Shown here piece after piece: positions 37,271 through 46,138 of a stretch of 64,000 nucleotides of DNA. Source of the DNA: Thermogemmatispora tikiterensis (lineage in GTDB: Bacteria > Chloroflexota > Ktedonobacteria > Ktedonobacterales > Ktedonobacteraceae); NCBI RefSeq assembly GCF_003268475.1, contig NZ_MCIF01000002.1, positions 2,338,259 to 2,402,258 of the forward strand. The letters are read 5' to 3'. The notes beneath the pieces were generated by a model. That model was not told the DNA's origin. It worked only from the letters and a program-made list of their open reading frames with translations, and made no database searches. Position 1 is the first letter of the stretch, and each line of letters begins with the position of its first letter. The position numbers and the translations under genes are program-made.

Positions 37271-38278
37271 ATGCGACCTGATGCCCTGGCACGCTTTCTG
37301 TCCGGCCTGGTGAGCCGGCGCCTGATGATGAGCACCATGATCTGGGGGCCACCCGGCGTCGGTAAATCGAGTATCGTCGCGCAGACAGCACGTGCTCACA
37401 GTCTGGAGCTGATCGACCTCCGCCTTTCGCAGCTTGCTCCGACCGATCTGCGCGGTCTGCCCGTGGCTGAAGAGGGCACGGCCCGCTGGTACCCGCCCGA
37501 GTTTCTGCCGCGCTCGGGCCGGGGCATCCTCTTCCTCGATGAGCTGAACCTGGCTCCGCCGACGATCCAGGGCATCGCCCAGCAGCTGATTCTCGATCGA
37601 CGCGTCGGCAGCTACACCGTCCCTGAAGGCTGGTTTATCTGGGCCGCCGGCAATCGCAAAGAAGACCGCGCCGCCGTCTTCGACATGCCGGCGCCGCTGA
37701 GCAACCGCTTTATTCACCTTTTTGTAGAGCCGAACTTCGATAGCTTCAAAGCCTACGCCCTGGAGCAAGGCATGCACGAACACTTATTAGCTTTTCTGGC
37801 TTTCCGCCCTGAGCTGCTGCACAGGCTTGATCCGCAGCAGCCAGCCTGGCCCTCGCCGCGCACCTGGATGATGGCCGATGCGCTCTACAAGGCCGGACTG
37901 GATATCGCCCCGGCAGTCGGCCAGGGAGCTGCCGCTGAGTTCGAAGCATTCATGGCCCTCTACGACCGCCTTCCCGATGTCGAGGCCATTCTCGAAGGCG
38001 CAGGAGAACCCATCGCTTTTCCCAGCGAGCCATCGCTGCGCTACGCCATCACGGTGGCGTTGGCGACGCGCGCCACAAGCCTGCAGCAATGCTACCAGGC
38101 CTTCGTCTGGATGAGCCAGAAAGCCCAACCTGAATGGGTGCAGCTCTTCGCCACCGATCTCTTCCGTCTGCTGCGCGCACGCAACGAGCTAGGCAAGCTG
38201 GCTGCGCTGATGCAGCGCAATCAGCAGCTTCAGAAGCTGTTTACCGAGTACATGGAGCTGCTCAATCAGCAGCAATGA
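37271..38278 (+). CDS. MoxR-type AAA+ ATPase
   Basis: The 335-residue protein has Walker A MIWGPPGVGKSSIVAQ (about 24-39), Walker B RGILFLDELNLAPPT (about 88-102), sensor-1 FIWAAGNRKED and the arginine-finger region APLSNRFIHLFVEP. This belongs to the MoxR/dynein-midasin side of AAA+ ATPases, which act as chaperones that activate VWA-domain partners. The next gene encodes exactly such a partner (86-bp gap). AAGGAGG stands just upstream of the ATG. Confidence 0.85.
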   Translation: MRPDALARFLSGLVSRRLMMSTMIWGPPGVGKSSIVAQTARAHSLELIDLRLSQLAPTDLRGLPVAEEGTARWYPPEFLPRSGRGILFLDELNLAPPTIQGIAQQLILDRRVGSYTVPEGWFIWAAGNRKEDRAAVFDMPAPLSNRFIHLFVEPNFDSFKAYALEQGMHEHLLAFLAFRPELLHRLDPQQPAWPSPRTWMMADALYKAGLDIAPAVGQGAAAEFEAFMALYDRLPDVEAILEGAGEPIAFPSEPSLRYAITVALATRATSLQQCYQAFVWMSQKAQPEWVQLFATDLFRLLRARNELGKLAALMQRNQQLQKLFTEYMELLNQQQ

Positions 38279-38364
38279 ACGAAGGAGGGGTAACAGCTGA
38301 TCCAGCCAGAGGACGCCAGTGCTTAGCCATCGCCTGAACCAGCCTGCTCCAAGGAGGAGATGCC

Positions 38365-39504
38365 ATGCAGGAGCACCACGATGTACACAAACAGATCAGT
38401 GCCGCGATTCTGCAGCTGCGTCTACGGCAGCCGTTTTTCGCCACGCTGAGTCTCTTTGCCCAGATCAAGGTGAGCGATACCGTCGAAACGGCCATGACAG
38501 ACGGGCGCAGCATCACCTTTAATCCTACCTTCTGGCGGCAGCTGACACCAGCCGAGCGCCTGGGGGTACTTACCCACGAGGTGCTCCACGCCGCTCTGCA
38601 GCATGTGCCACGACGTGGCCAACGCGACGCGCACCTCTGGAACATCGCTGCCGATATCGTGGTCAACGGCATTATCGCCCATCTGGAAGGGTTAGAGCTA
38701 CCCAGGGGCCATCTGCGCGAGCCTGATCTGGAGAGACTGAGCGTCGAGGAGATCTATCAGCAACTACAACAGAACCGTAGGCGCGCCTCTCAGCTACGTG
38801 TCCCTCTGGATCTCAAACAGCAGAGCCAGCAAGAGGACCCACTATCGCACGAGGAATATAACCGACAGCGAGACTACTGGTGGCGGGCTATTAAGCAGGC
38901 CCGCAGCACGGGAGCGCAATCTGGTCATTTTCCTCTCGGCCTGGAACGCGAGCTGGCCCGTATCGATCCGAGCCGACTGGACTGGCGTAGTTATCTCTGG
39001 CGCTTTCTGACGCAGACCCCGAGCGACTTCTCCGGCTTCGACCGGCGCTTTATTGGTCAGCGGCTCTATCTGGACGCCCAGGAGAACGAGCAGATTCACG
39101 CCTACATCGCAGTCGATACCAGCGGCTCGATCAGCAACAAAGACCTGAGCCTTTTCCTGAGCGAGTTACGCGGTATTCTGGCCGCCTATCCCCATGTGAT
39201 CGGCCAGCTCTACTATGTTGATACGGAATGCCACGGTCCCTACGAGGTGAGCAGCGTCTCCGCCGAGTTACCCCCACCACAGGGCGGCGGAGGAACAAAT
39301 TTCGCTCCGTTCTTCGAACGCATCCAGACTGAGCACGAACCGTGGCAGAACGCCGTTTGTGTTTACCTGACCGACGGCTTCGGCTCCTTTCCCGAGGAGC
39401 CGCCCGGGCTGCCCGTGCTCTGGGTCGTAACGGGACATCACCTTGAGCGAGATGGCTTTCCGTTTGGCGAAGTGATCGAACTGGTGCCTGATGAAGGAAA
39501 CTAA
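38365..39504 (+). CDS. DUF2201 metallopeptidase-like / VWA-domain protein
   Basis: A 379-residue protein. The N-terminal part has LGVLTHEVLHAALQHVPRRG (HExxH near residues 72-76, with a further His), a putative zinc site of the DUF2201 family. The C-terminal part is a von Willebrand A-like fold with IAVDTSGSISNKDLSLF (MIDAS DxSxS, about residues 251-255), PPPQGGGGTNFAPFFERI (MIDAS Thr) and VYLTDGFGSFPEEPP. Together with the upstream MoxR-type ATPase it forms the widespread MoxR-VWA pair. AAGGAGG precedes the ATG. Biological target unknown. Confidence 0.82.
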   Translation: MQEHHDVHKQISAAILQLRLRQPFFATLSLFAQIKVSDTVETAMTDGRSITFNPTFWRQLTPAERLGVLTHEVLHAALQHVPRRGQRDAHLWNIAADIVVNGIIAHLEGLELPRGHLREPDLERLSVEEIYQQLQQNRRRASQLRVPLDLKQQSQQEDPLSHEEYNRQRDYWWRAIKQARSTGAQSGHFPLGLERELARIDPSRLDWRSYLWRFLTQTPSDFSGFDRRFIGQRLYLDAQENEQIHAYIAVDTSGSISNKDLSLFLSELRGILAAYPHVIGQLYYVDTECHGPYEVSSVSAELPPPQGGGGTNFAPFFERIQTEHEPWQNAVCVYLTDGFGSFPEEPPGLPVLWVVTGHHLERDGFPFGEVIELVPDEGN

Positions 39505-39542
39505 GCGGCTTCCGATCCCTTTTGCGCAGGATTGGAAGCCGC
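39505..39542. terminator. Bidirectional terminator hairpin
   Basis: Immediately after the DUF2201 stop: arms GCGGCTTCCGATCC (39505-39518) and GGATTGGAAGCCGC (39529-39542) pair over 14 positions with one G-T wobble, loop 10 bases. It serves both this gene and the convergent P450 operon. Confidence 0.65.
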
Positions 39543-39574
39543 CAAGGGAAGGTTACTGTCTACGGTCGTTCCCT

Positions 39575-40777
39575 TTAGCGCTGGCTGCCAGCGGTCGCCG
39601 CTTCAAAGGCGATCGGCAAGGAACGGATCACAAAGACCAGACCTCGATTGACCATGATCGGAACGCCCGAGACCCGCTCCAGCCTGCCCAGGCGTTGCAA
39701 CATCAACGGCAGAGCAATCTTGGCCTCCAGACGCGCTAGCGGCGCCCCGACGCAGTAATGGACACCATGACCAAAAGCTAGATGACGGTTGGGGCTGCGC
39801 TCGATCAGAAAGCGATCCGGCTCGGGAAACTGGGCCGGGTCGCGATTGGCCGAGGCTGTCCAGACAAGAACGTTTTGCCCAGGCGGAATGCGCTGCCCCC
39901 CAAGCTCGACCTCGATCGTTGTGCGCCTCAGCAGGAACCAGACCGGCGGCAGGAAGCGCAGCACTTCCTCGATGGCTGCTGGCATCAGCTCTGGCTGGCG
40001 ACGCAGCCGCTCCATGACGTCGGGATAGTCGGTGAAGCAGACGATGGCATTAGCAATCAGGTTCTTTGTGGTCTCCTGACCAGCGGCCAGCAGCAGGACG
40101 CAGAAGCTCAACAGTTCATTCTGGCTGAGTTTCTGCCCATCGACTTCGGCCTGACAGAGCGCGCTGATCAGGTCCTCCCGCGGCTCCCGTCGGCGCTCGG
40201 CAATCAGGTCTGTAAAGTACTCCTCCATCTCCTGGCGCATCGTCCGCCCGGCCAGGCGCCGCGCCGGTGGAGCGGAAGGATCAGCCTGCGCCCAGCGCTG
40301 GAAGATGTCCCAATCCTGATCAGGGACACCGAGAAGCTCAGCGATCACTTTGGCCGGCAAGGGGAAGGCAATGTCGGCCACCACATCTAGCTCTCCTTTG
40401 GCCAGCACGGCATCCAGCAGTTCTTGCGTGATCTGCGTGATGCGATCCGCAAGACGCGCCACCGCTCGCGGTGTGAAAGCCTGGTTGACCAGGTTGCGCA
40501 GCTTGCGATGCTCCGGTGGATCTTTGGCCAACAACGTTCCCTCAAAAAACGCTCCAACGTCTTCAAAGGCGTTGGAAGAAAAGCGAGCATAGTCCGTGAG
40601 AACATTCAAAACATCATCGTAGCGAAAGACTTGCCAGATGCCAGTACCTTCGTGAAAGAAGACCGGGTGTGCCTCACGCATGGCAGCAAACCAGGCAAAG
40701 GAGCGCTCGGTATCTTCCAGGGGCTGCAGCCCAAAGAGCATGGGGGCCGTTGCGCGCAAACCGGGTTGTGATTGCAT
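39575..40777 (-). CDS. Cytochrome P450
   Basis: A 400-residue soluble bacterial P450 monooxygenase. The I-helix oxygen-binding motif is LLAAGQETTKNLI (A-G-x-E-T-T, residues about 238-250), the K-helix ExxR is EEVLRF, and the heme-thiolate loop is LAFGHGVHYCVGAPLARLE (FGxGxHxCxG), with the proximal Cys. Electron donors are not encoded nearby, and the substrate cannot be told. ATG 40777 follows AAGGATATAGCAGCA. It starts five bases after the tetR stop, so both are one transcript and the regulator probably controls the P450. Confidence 0.92.
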   Translation of the reverse strand: MQSQPGLRATAPMLFGLQPLEDTERSFAWFAAMREAHPVFFHEGTGIWQVFRYDDVLNVLTDYARFSSNAFEDVGAFFEGTLLAKDPPEHRKLRNLVNQAFTPRAVARLADRITQITQELLDAVLAKGELDVVADIAFPLPAKVIAELLGVPDQDWDIFQRWAQADPSAPPARRLAGRTMRQEMEEYFTDLIAERRREPREDLISALCQAEVDGQKLSQNELLSFCVLLLAAGQETTKNLIANAIVCFTDYPDVMERLRRQPELMPAAIEEVLRFLPPVWFLLRRTTIEVELGGQRIPPGQNVLVWTASANRDPAQFPEPDRFLIERSPNRHLAFGHGVHYCVGAPLARLEAKIALPLMLQRLGRLERVSGVPIMVNRGLVFVIRSLPIAFEAATAGSQR

Positions 40778-40782
40778 TGCTG

Positions 40783-41433
40783 CTATATCCTTTCCTCTCC
40801 AGACGTCTCGCTGGCAATACCGTCAAAGAAAATCTGCGCCACCTGCGCCACGAGGCTCTCGGGAGAGAGCTGCTCGCGCTCAAGCACTGGCTGGTACTTG
40901 TTAAAGAGTAGCAGGTGCATAAATGTCTGTAGCAGCAAATCGGTCGAGAGCGTGTCGCGGAACTCGCCATTGCGCTGGCCTTGCTCAAGTATGGCGCGAA
41001 TGGCGGCGCTGATCGGCTCCAGGCGGGGACCAAGACGCTCTTTGAGGGCCTGACGCAGGTCTCCGCCATAGGTGAGCAGCTGTAAGAGGCGCGCATGCAG
41101 GCCACTGCGCTCTAGATAGACATACTCTAGAATGCGCCTGAGTCTGCCACGCGCCGTGCTGGCAGCGCTTTGGGCCTGAGCGACGGCGCGAGCGAACTGC
41201 TCCAGGTGACGCTCGAAGAGAGCGGTGATCAGCTCGTCCTTACCACCCGGAAAGTGCTGATAGAGCGTCCCCTTGGCGACGCCGCAGCGGGCCGCGATCT
41301 CATCCATCGTCGTTTCGTGATAACCTCGCTCCTCGAAGACCTCCTCTGCCACATTGAGAATCAGCTCTGTGCGTACTTCGCGCAGCCGCTCTTTTAAGCG
41401 CTGCCGCCCCATCTCACTCCCCATCGGCTCCAT
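40783..41433 (-). CDS. TetR-family transcriptional regulator
   Basis: A 216-residue repressor. The N-terminal helix-turn-helix reads ILNVAEEVFEERGYHETTMDEIAARCGVAKGTLYQHFPGGKDEL (about 25-68), the diagnostic TetR block; the C-terminal half is the ligand-binding and dimer region. It is the first gene of an operon with the P450. A 23-bp imperfect palindrome (AGTCATA/TATGAGT at 41526-41548) upstream could be its operator, so autoregulation is inferred. Confidence 0.88.
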   Translation of the reverse strand: MEPMGSEMGRQRLKERLREVRTELILNVAEEVFEERGYHETTMDEIAARCGVAKGTLYQHFPGGKDELITALFERHLEQFARAVAQAQSAASTARGRLRRILEYVYLERSGLHARLLQLLTYGGDLRQALKERLGPRLEPISAAIRAILEQGQRNGEFRDTLSTDLLLQTFMHLLLFNKYQPVLEREQLSPESLVAQVAQIFFDGIASETSGEERI

Positions 41434-41525
41434 TCCTCCTCTGTTATGGTTGATGCTGCTCCTTTCCTCAGACCAGGAAGGCAGGCCCCTCGCTCCACGC
41501 TCTCTTCGACGACATTGAACTTTCC

Positions 41526-41548
41526 AGTCATATTTTAGACGTATGAGT
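41526..41548. promoter_or_regulatory. Candidate TetR operator
   Basis: Arms AGTCATA (41526-41532) and TATGAGT (41542-41548) are complementary at six of seven positions, separated by nine bases. The site overlaps a TTGACT on the minus strand (41552-41547), placing it where it could block tetR-P450 transcription. The rest of the 325-bp gap 41434-41758 shows no gene. Confidence 0.4.
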
Positions 41549-41635
41549 CAAGGTGAGCCAGACGTAGATCAGATAGGAGCTGCCAGATAGGCAACAAGAC
41601 CAGCTCCCGCAAGAGCATGACGCCTTGCCGAATGG

Positions 41636-41664
41636 TTGACATTCCAAAGGCAATTGCCTATTCT
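41636..41664 (+). promoter_or_regulatory. Consensus promoter of the YbjQ-like gene
   Basis: TTGACA (41636-41641), 17-bp spacer, TATTCT (41659-41664). The TTG of the -35 box opens an in-frame extension of the next gene, which is therefore not its start. Confidence 0.75.
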
Positions 41665-41758
41665 GGAAAGGCGGCTCGCCGCCAGGGTCGGCGAGCCGGT
41701 GGCAGCAAGCAAGACTACAAGAAGCGGCCAGGCAAGACCACAGCGAAAGAGAGGTCCC

Positions 41759-42199
41759 ATGAGCGAACCACGAACAGCGATGGATGTCCGACCGGGCTAC
41801 CGGGGCCGGGCCTTCACCTCCGATCTCACCGGGCAGGAATTTTGGTTGGTGGTCGACAAGGGTTTTCAGCCCCTGGGTTTGGTGATGGGCAACTGCATTT
41901 ACTCAATGGGCGCCATTCGCAACTGGCTGGCGGGGATCAAGTCCCACTTCCAGGGCGAGCTGAAAGAATATACCCAGCTCATGTATCAGGCACGCGAGCT
42001 GGCCTTGAGCCGTATGCAGTTTGAGGCTGACCAGCTTGGGGCCGATGGTGTTATCGGCGTCGACATCCAGGTTCAGTACCTGCATAACGGCGAATGGATG
42101 GAGGTAACGGCTATCGGTACTGCGGTGCGTTGGGTCGGTAGCGGCCCCAATATGCCGCCCACTGGTCAGGGCCGCGTCGTTATCCCCGTAGGGCAGTAA
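41759..42199 (+). CDS. YbjQ/UPF0145-like heavy-metal-binding-domain protein
   Basis: A 146-residue cytoplasmic protein. FWLVVDKGFQPLGLVMGNCIYSM, LAGIKSHFQGELKEYTQLMY, ALSRMQFEADQLGADGVIGV and TAIGTAVRW follow the layout of the YbjQ family (beta strand, helix with Arg/Glu, GADAVI-type motif), which forms ring-shaped oligomers; function is not settled. ATG 41759 is five bases after GAGAGG and about 90 bases after the promoter at 41636-41664. Downstream, a weak 5-bp stem CTGCC/GGCAG followed by ATTCTTTTC (42224-42251) may stop it. Confidence 0.75.
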   Translation: MSEPRTAMDVRPGYRGRAFTSDLTGQEFWLVVDKGFQPLGLVMGNCIYSMGAIRNWLAGIKSHFQGELKEYTQLMYQARELALSRMQFEADQLGADGVIGVDIQVQYLHNGEWMEVTAIGTAVRWVGSGPNMPPTGQGRVVIPVGQ

Positions 42200-42469
42200 C
42201 AGCCCCCTCCTGATGTACTGGCGCTGCCAGCTCCAGCGGCAGATTCTTTTCTGATCTGAAACGGCTCATTCGCTGCTGATTGGTGGGGCAGCGCCTGGCC
42301 CTCTCCTGGCCCTCTCGGCCCGACCTGACCGCGCTGAGGCTGGCTATGCTTCGGCGAGCAGGTCAGCTCCGTCCACATCGGGCGAGATGAAGAGACCGCA
42401 GATCCCGATCTATGTCACAATGACAGGGTAGCCGCACGAGCAATGAGAATGAGAACGGAGCAGTAAAGC

Positions 42470-43666
42470 ATGGAACGGCAGACTCGTGCTTTTGATCTGG
42501 CTCAGGTACGCGCGGAGACGCCAGGTTGTACCGAAGTGCTGCATTTCAATAACGCCGGGGCCGCCTTGATGCCTCAGCCGGTAGTGGACTCCGTGAGCGC
42601 TCATCTCCAGCGCGAGGCACGTCATGGCGGCTACGAAGCAGCCGAGGAGGCACGTGAGGCTCTCGTTCACGTCTATGAGGCGGTGGCCATGCTGCTCGGC
42701 TGCCAGCCGAGTGAGGTGGCCCTGGTGGAGAACGCCACCCGTGCCTGGGATATGGCTTTCTACGCTATTCCGTTTGCGCCAGGCGATCGGATTCTGACAG
42801 GCATGGCTGAATATGCCAGTAACTATCTGGCCTTTCTGCAGATGACCCGCCGCACTGGCGTCCGCGTCGAGGTGATTCCCGACGATGAATATGGCCAAAT
42901 CTCTCTGAGCGCCCTGCGCAACGCCATCGATGAGCACGTACGCGTGATCGCTTTGACGCACGTGCCGACTAACAATGGCCTGGTGAATCCTGCGGCTGAG
43001 GTGGGGCGTATCGCCCGCGAGGCTGGCGTGCTCTATCTGCTGGATGCGACGCAATCGGTGGGCCAGATGCCACTGGATGTGCGCACGCTCGGCTGCGACA
43101 TCCTGGCTGGCACGGGGCGTAAGTTCCTGCGTGGTCCGCGTGGTACAGGATTCTTGTATGTGCGTCAGGAAGTGTTAGAGCAATTGGAGCCGCCGCTCAT
43201 CGATCTGCACGCCGCCAGTTGGACGGCGCCAGACCAGTACGCCTTGCGTCCCGATGCGCGTCGCTTCGAGTGCTGGGAGGCAAGTATTGCCAATCGCCTG
43301 GGCCTGGGGGCCGCTATCGATTATTTTCTGCAGTGGGATCAGCAACGTCTCTGGCGCCGTATTCGCGATCTCGCCTATCTGCTGCGTACACGTCTCACGC
43401 CGCTGCCAGGGGTCATTGTCCATGATCGGGGAGTGGTTCAGGGCGGTATTGTGACCTTCACGGTGGAAGGCTGGGAGGCCGAGATGATCCGCCAGGCTCT
43501 GCGCCGCCAGCACATCAATGTCTCGGTGGTCTCTCAACAGGCCGCACTGCTGGATATGCAGGCCCACGGCCTTCAGACGCTGGTGCGCGCTTCGGTACAT
43601 TACTACAATTCGGAGGAGGAGGTCGAGCGTTTCGCTCGGGCACTGGAGCATTTGCTTGCTGGCTGA
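42470..43666 (+). CDS. Class V aminotransferase / cysteine-desulfurase-like PLP enzyme
   Basis: A 398-residue fold-type I PLP enzyme. CTEVLHFNNAGAALMPQPVV is the N-terminal substrate loop, VENATRAWDMAF the phosphate-binding region, and LYLLDATQSVGQMPLDV the Asp/Gln pair that holds the pyridine ring. GTGRKFLRGPRGTGFLYV contains the Schiff-base Lys. It resembles isopenicillin-N-epimerase-like and SufS-like groups. The catalytic Cys loop of true cysteine desulfurases is not evident, so the reaction is open. GGAG precedes the ATG. It has no close operon partner. Confidence 0.82.
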   Translation: MERQTRAFDLAQVRAETPGCTEVLHFNNAGAALMPQPVVDSVSAHLQREARHGGYEAAEEAREALVHVYEAVAMLLGCQPSEVALVENATRAWDMAFYAIPFAPGDRILTGMAEYASNYLAFLQMTRRTGVRVEVIPDDEYGQISLSALRNAIDEHVRVIALTHVPTNNGLVNPAAEVGRIAREAGVLYLLDATQSVGQMPLDVRTLGCDILAGTGRKFLRGPRGTGFLYVRQEVLEQLEPPLIDLHAASWTAPDQYALRPDARRFECWEASIANRLGLGAAIDYFLQWDQQRLWRRIRDLAYLLRTRLTPLPGVIVHDRGVVQGGIVTFTVEGWEAEMIRQALRRQHINVSVVSQQAALLDMQAHGLQTLVRASVHYYNSEEEVERFARALEHLLAG

Positions 43667-43714
43667 CCCCACTAGCTCGCTGAGTTAAGCTTCTCTGTTC
43701 TCTCTCCCCTCGCT

Positions 43715-43738
43715 CTGTTGCAACAGGGTATCTTTTTT
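43715..43738 (+). terminator. Likely terminator of the aminotransferase gene
   Basis: A 12-bp palindrome CTGTTGCAACAG (43715-43726) followed seven bases later by TTTTTT (43733-43738). Stem is short, so strength is uncertain. Confidence 0.4.
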
Positions 43739-43816
43739 GCTGCCCTCCCGTCTCCCGTTCTCACTATTGCACAAGAGAGCGCAAAAGCATCAACATATAC
43801 CATCTTGACTATCCGC

Positions 43817-43846
43817 TTGACATGATCATTGCCCATTCTCTACAAT
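43817..43846 (+). promoter_or_regulatory. Promoter of the kinase-WD40 gene
   Basis: TTGACA (43817-43822), 18-bp spacer, TACAAT (43841-43846); RNA start about 43853. Confidence 0.75.
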
Positions 43847-43924
43847 CCTCCAACAGGAGGACTCGCAAGGTAGAAGGAGGAGATGGCGGCCAAAGCAGGA
43901 ACCTTGCGGGGGGAGAAGAGCGCT

Positions 43925-45838
43925 ATGGTCAGTCGAATCGATCAGCGGCTTGGAGGCTATCGGCTGGTGCGCTTGCTGGGCCAGGGCCATATGACACGTG
44001 TCTATTTGGGAGAGCACCTGCGCACGGGAGCCCCGGCGGCGCTGAAGGTGGTCGAGGCACAGCTCTCCAGCCAGGAACTGGCCGAGCTGCTGATCCGCGC
44101 ACAAATTTTGACACGGCTGGAGCATCCGCACATTGTGCGTGTTTTCGATTTTGGGGCGGAGGACGGGCAGCCGTTCATTGTAATGGCCTACGCCCCTCAT
44201 GGGACGCTGCGCGAGCGGCACCCGCGAGGTATTCCTTTGCCTCTGCCGACAGTGGTTTCCTACGTGCGCCAGGTGGCTGCAGCCTTGCAGTATATCCACG
44301 GCTATAAGCTCATCCATCGCGATATCAAGCCGCACAATATGCTGCTGGGACCGGACAACCAGGTCTGGCTAAGCGATTTCGATATTGCAACGGTGGCGCG
44401 CAGCGCGGGCTACCGCCGCGAGAAGCTACAGGGTTTCGAAGGAACGGTTCCTTACGCGGCGCCGGAGCAGCTGCGTGGACGTCCCCGGCTGGCCAGCGAT
44501 CAGTATGCCCTGGGAGTGGTGGTTTATGAATGGCTGACGGGCGAGTGGCCCTTTCTCGGCACGACCCAGGAGATCGCTCTGCAGCATCAGATCGCACCGC
44601 CACCATCGTTGCGCGAACGCGCTCCGACGGTTCCTCCGCTCGTGGAACAGGTGGTGCTGCGCGCTCTGGCGAAGGACCCGAATGAGCGCTTCCCCTCAGT
44701 AGAGGAGTTCGCCCGTGAGTTGGAGCGCGCCAGTCGCCAGGAGCGCCTCCCGCTTTCTCCGCTGCCACGCTCGCAGTTTAAATCGCCGCTGCCCTTTGCC
44801 CCAGCTGCTGCTCAGTCAGCGGCAGCACCAGCCGCTGAGTTGCCACCCTCTTCCGTGGTGACCACGCCCCGCCTGGTTTATCGCGGTCACAGCGCTCGCG
44901 TGGCCTCGCTGGCCTGGGCCAGCCACGGGCGCTATCTGGCCTCCAGCAGTCAAGATGAGAGCGTCCAGATTTGGGAGAGCCGCAGTGGTGAGACGCTGCT
45001 TGTACAGCGCGGTCTCTCACTGGAGGCGCCGGTGATCGCCTGGTCACCCGATGGACGCTATCTAGCTATGACCGATGGCCTGCTGTCTGAGGTGGTTCAG
45101 CTGTTAGCCGTTCTCCCCCACGACGCCCGAGCGGCCCGGCTGGAGGCGCCCGCCGGTGCACGCTATGAGGGTCTCAACGAGCGTATTCTGGCACTGGCCT
45201 GGTCGCCCGATGGAAAGTATCTGGCCGCCGCTGGTGAGGAGCGAGTCGTTCTGGTCTGGGAAATAGCTACGCGTCGCGTCGTCTGTACCTACCGCGGTCA
45301 CCACGGCAGTATCGCCGCGCTGGCCTGGTCGCCTGATAGTCGCCAGCTTGCCTCTGGCGGAGAGGATCGCACGGTCCATGTCTGGGAGCCAACAGCGAGC
45401 ACCGGGGGGAACATCCGCATTTACTACGGCCACCATGATAAGGTCAATGCAGTAGCCTGGTCGCCCAATGGACGCTTTGTCGCCTCTGCCAGCGATGATC
45501 AATCAGTCCAGGTATGGGAGGCTCGCGACCCGCGCGGCCTCGACGGCGGGCGCGAACCCCTCTGTTACTACGGCCACAACGGCGGCGTGACCTGCGTGGC
45601 CTGGTCCCCTGATGGTCGCCTGCTCGCTTCCGGGAGCGTCGATGAACAGGTTCATGTCTGGCGGGCCGACGGTGAGGTCGTCCCCATCACCCCGCTCTTG
45701 AGCTATCGCGGCCATAGCGACTGGGTGAGCGCCGTGGCCTGGTCGCCCACTGGCGATGCCCTCGCCTCCGGCTCGTGGGATGGCACTGCGCAGATCTGGG
45801 AGCCTTTTAGCGGGAAGGCCGCAGCCACGGACAACTAA
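43925..45838 (+). CDS. Ser/Thr protein kinase fused to seven WD40 repeats
   Basis: A 637-residue cytoplasmic protein. Residues 1-270 are a Hanks-type kinase: glycine loop LGQGHMTRVYLG (third Gly missing), catalytic Lys41 (ALKVV), HRDIKPHN (131-138), DFD instead of DFG at 151-153, and AAPEQLRG (178-185). Where most kinases have the helix-C Glu, Arg is seen (LLIRAQIL). A linker (about 275-320) leads to seven WD40 units with AWSPDGRYLAS-type motifs, enough for a full beta-propeller. The propeller probably selects partners. ATG 43925 (GGGGGGAG nine bases upstream) is preferred over 43883, where AAGGAGG is only two bases away. Confidence 0.88.
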   Translation: MVSRIDQRLGGYRLVRLLGQGHMTRVYLGEHLRTGAPAALKVVEAQLSSQELAELLIRAQILTRLEHPHIVRVFDFGAEDGQPFIVMAYAPHGTLRERHPRGIPLPLPTVVSYVRQVAAALQYIHGYKLIHRDIKPHNMLLGPDNQVWLSDFDIATVARSAGYRREKLQGFEGTVPYAAPEQLRGRPRLASDQYALGVVVYEWLTGEWPFLGTTQEIALQHQIAPPPSLRERAPTVPPLVEQVVLRALAKDPNERFPSVEEFARELERASRQERLPLSPLPRSQFKSPLPFAPAAAQSAAAPAAELPPSSVVTTPRLVYRGHSARVASLAWASHGRYLASSSQDESVQIWESRSGETLLVQRGLSLEAPVIAWSPDGRYLAMTDGLLSEVVQLLAVLPHDARAARLEAPAGARYEGLNERILALAWSPDGKYLAAAGEERVVLVWEIATRRVVCTYRGHHGSIAALAWSPDSRQLASGGEDRTVHVWEPTASTGGNIRIYYGHHDKVNAVAWSPNGRFVASASDDQSVQVWEARDPRGLDGGREPLCYYGHNGGVTCVAWSPDGRLLASGSVDEQVHVWRADGEVVPITPLLSYRGHSDWVSAVAWSPTGDALASGSWDGTAQIWEPFSGKAAATDN

Positions 45839-46051
45839 GTGAGGGAGGGCACTATCAGACCGCCTCCCGCCCCTCCTTGTTCAGTGCCCCTCCTCCTCTA
45901 CACCTGGGCGGCCTCGGACTTCGGCTCCTTTCGCTGCTCCCCTACTACGAACGATACTGGTCTGAACAGGTCGGGCCTGGTCTGACGACTGCCAGCCAAT
46001 CCCTCCGCCTCAACCGGGGGCAGATCTCAACTCAGCCTGGATCGAGAAACA

Positions 46052-46060
46052 TGTTATAAT
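46052..46060 (+). promoter_or_regulatory. Extended -10 promoter of metH
   Basis: TGTTATAAT, an extended -10 with a poor -35. The RNA would start near 46067 and carry a leader of about 257 bases. Confidence 0.5.
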
Positions 46061-46096
46061 AGAGCAACCCGGTTAGCTTCAGCAACCTGTGATAGC

Positions 46097-46138
46097 GGCG
46101 GCTCTCTAGCTGCATTCGCATGCCAGAGAGCCTGTTTG
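46097..46138 (+). promoter_or_regulatory. Long hairpin in the metH leader
   Basis: GGCTCTCT (46100-46107) pairs with AGAGAGCC (46125-46132), and inside it GCAT (46112-46115) pairs with ATGC (46120-46123) around a TCGC loop. This is followed by a second GC-rich region to 46300. The leader does not fit the SAM, SAH or cobalamin riboswitch cores I know, so it is recorded only as a structured leader. Confidence 0.4.

Noticed and set aside
41636..41758. N-terminal extension of the YbjQ-like protein from TTG
   Set aside because: The TTG is part of the -35 box of a 17-bp-spaced promoter, so it lies upstream of the RNA start.
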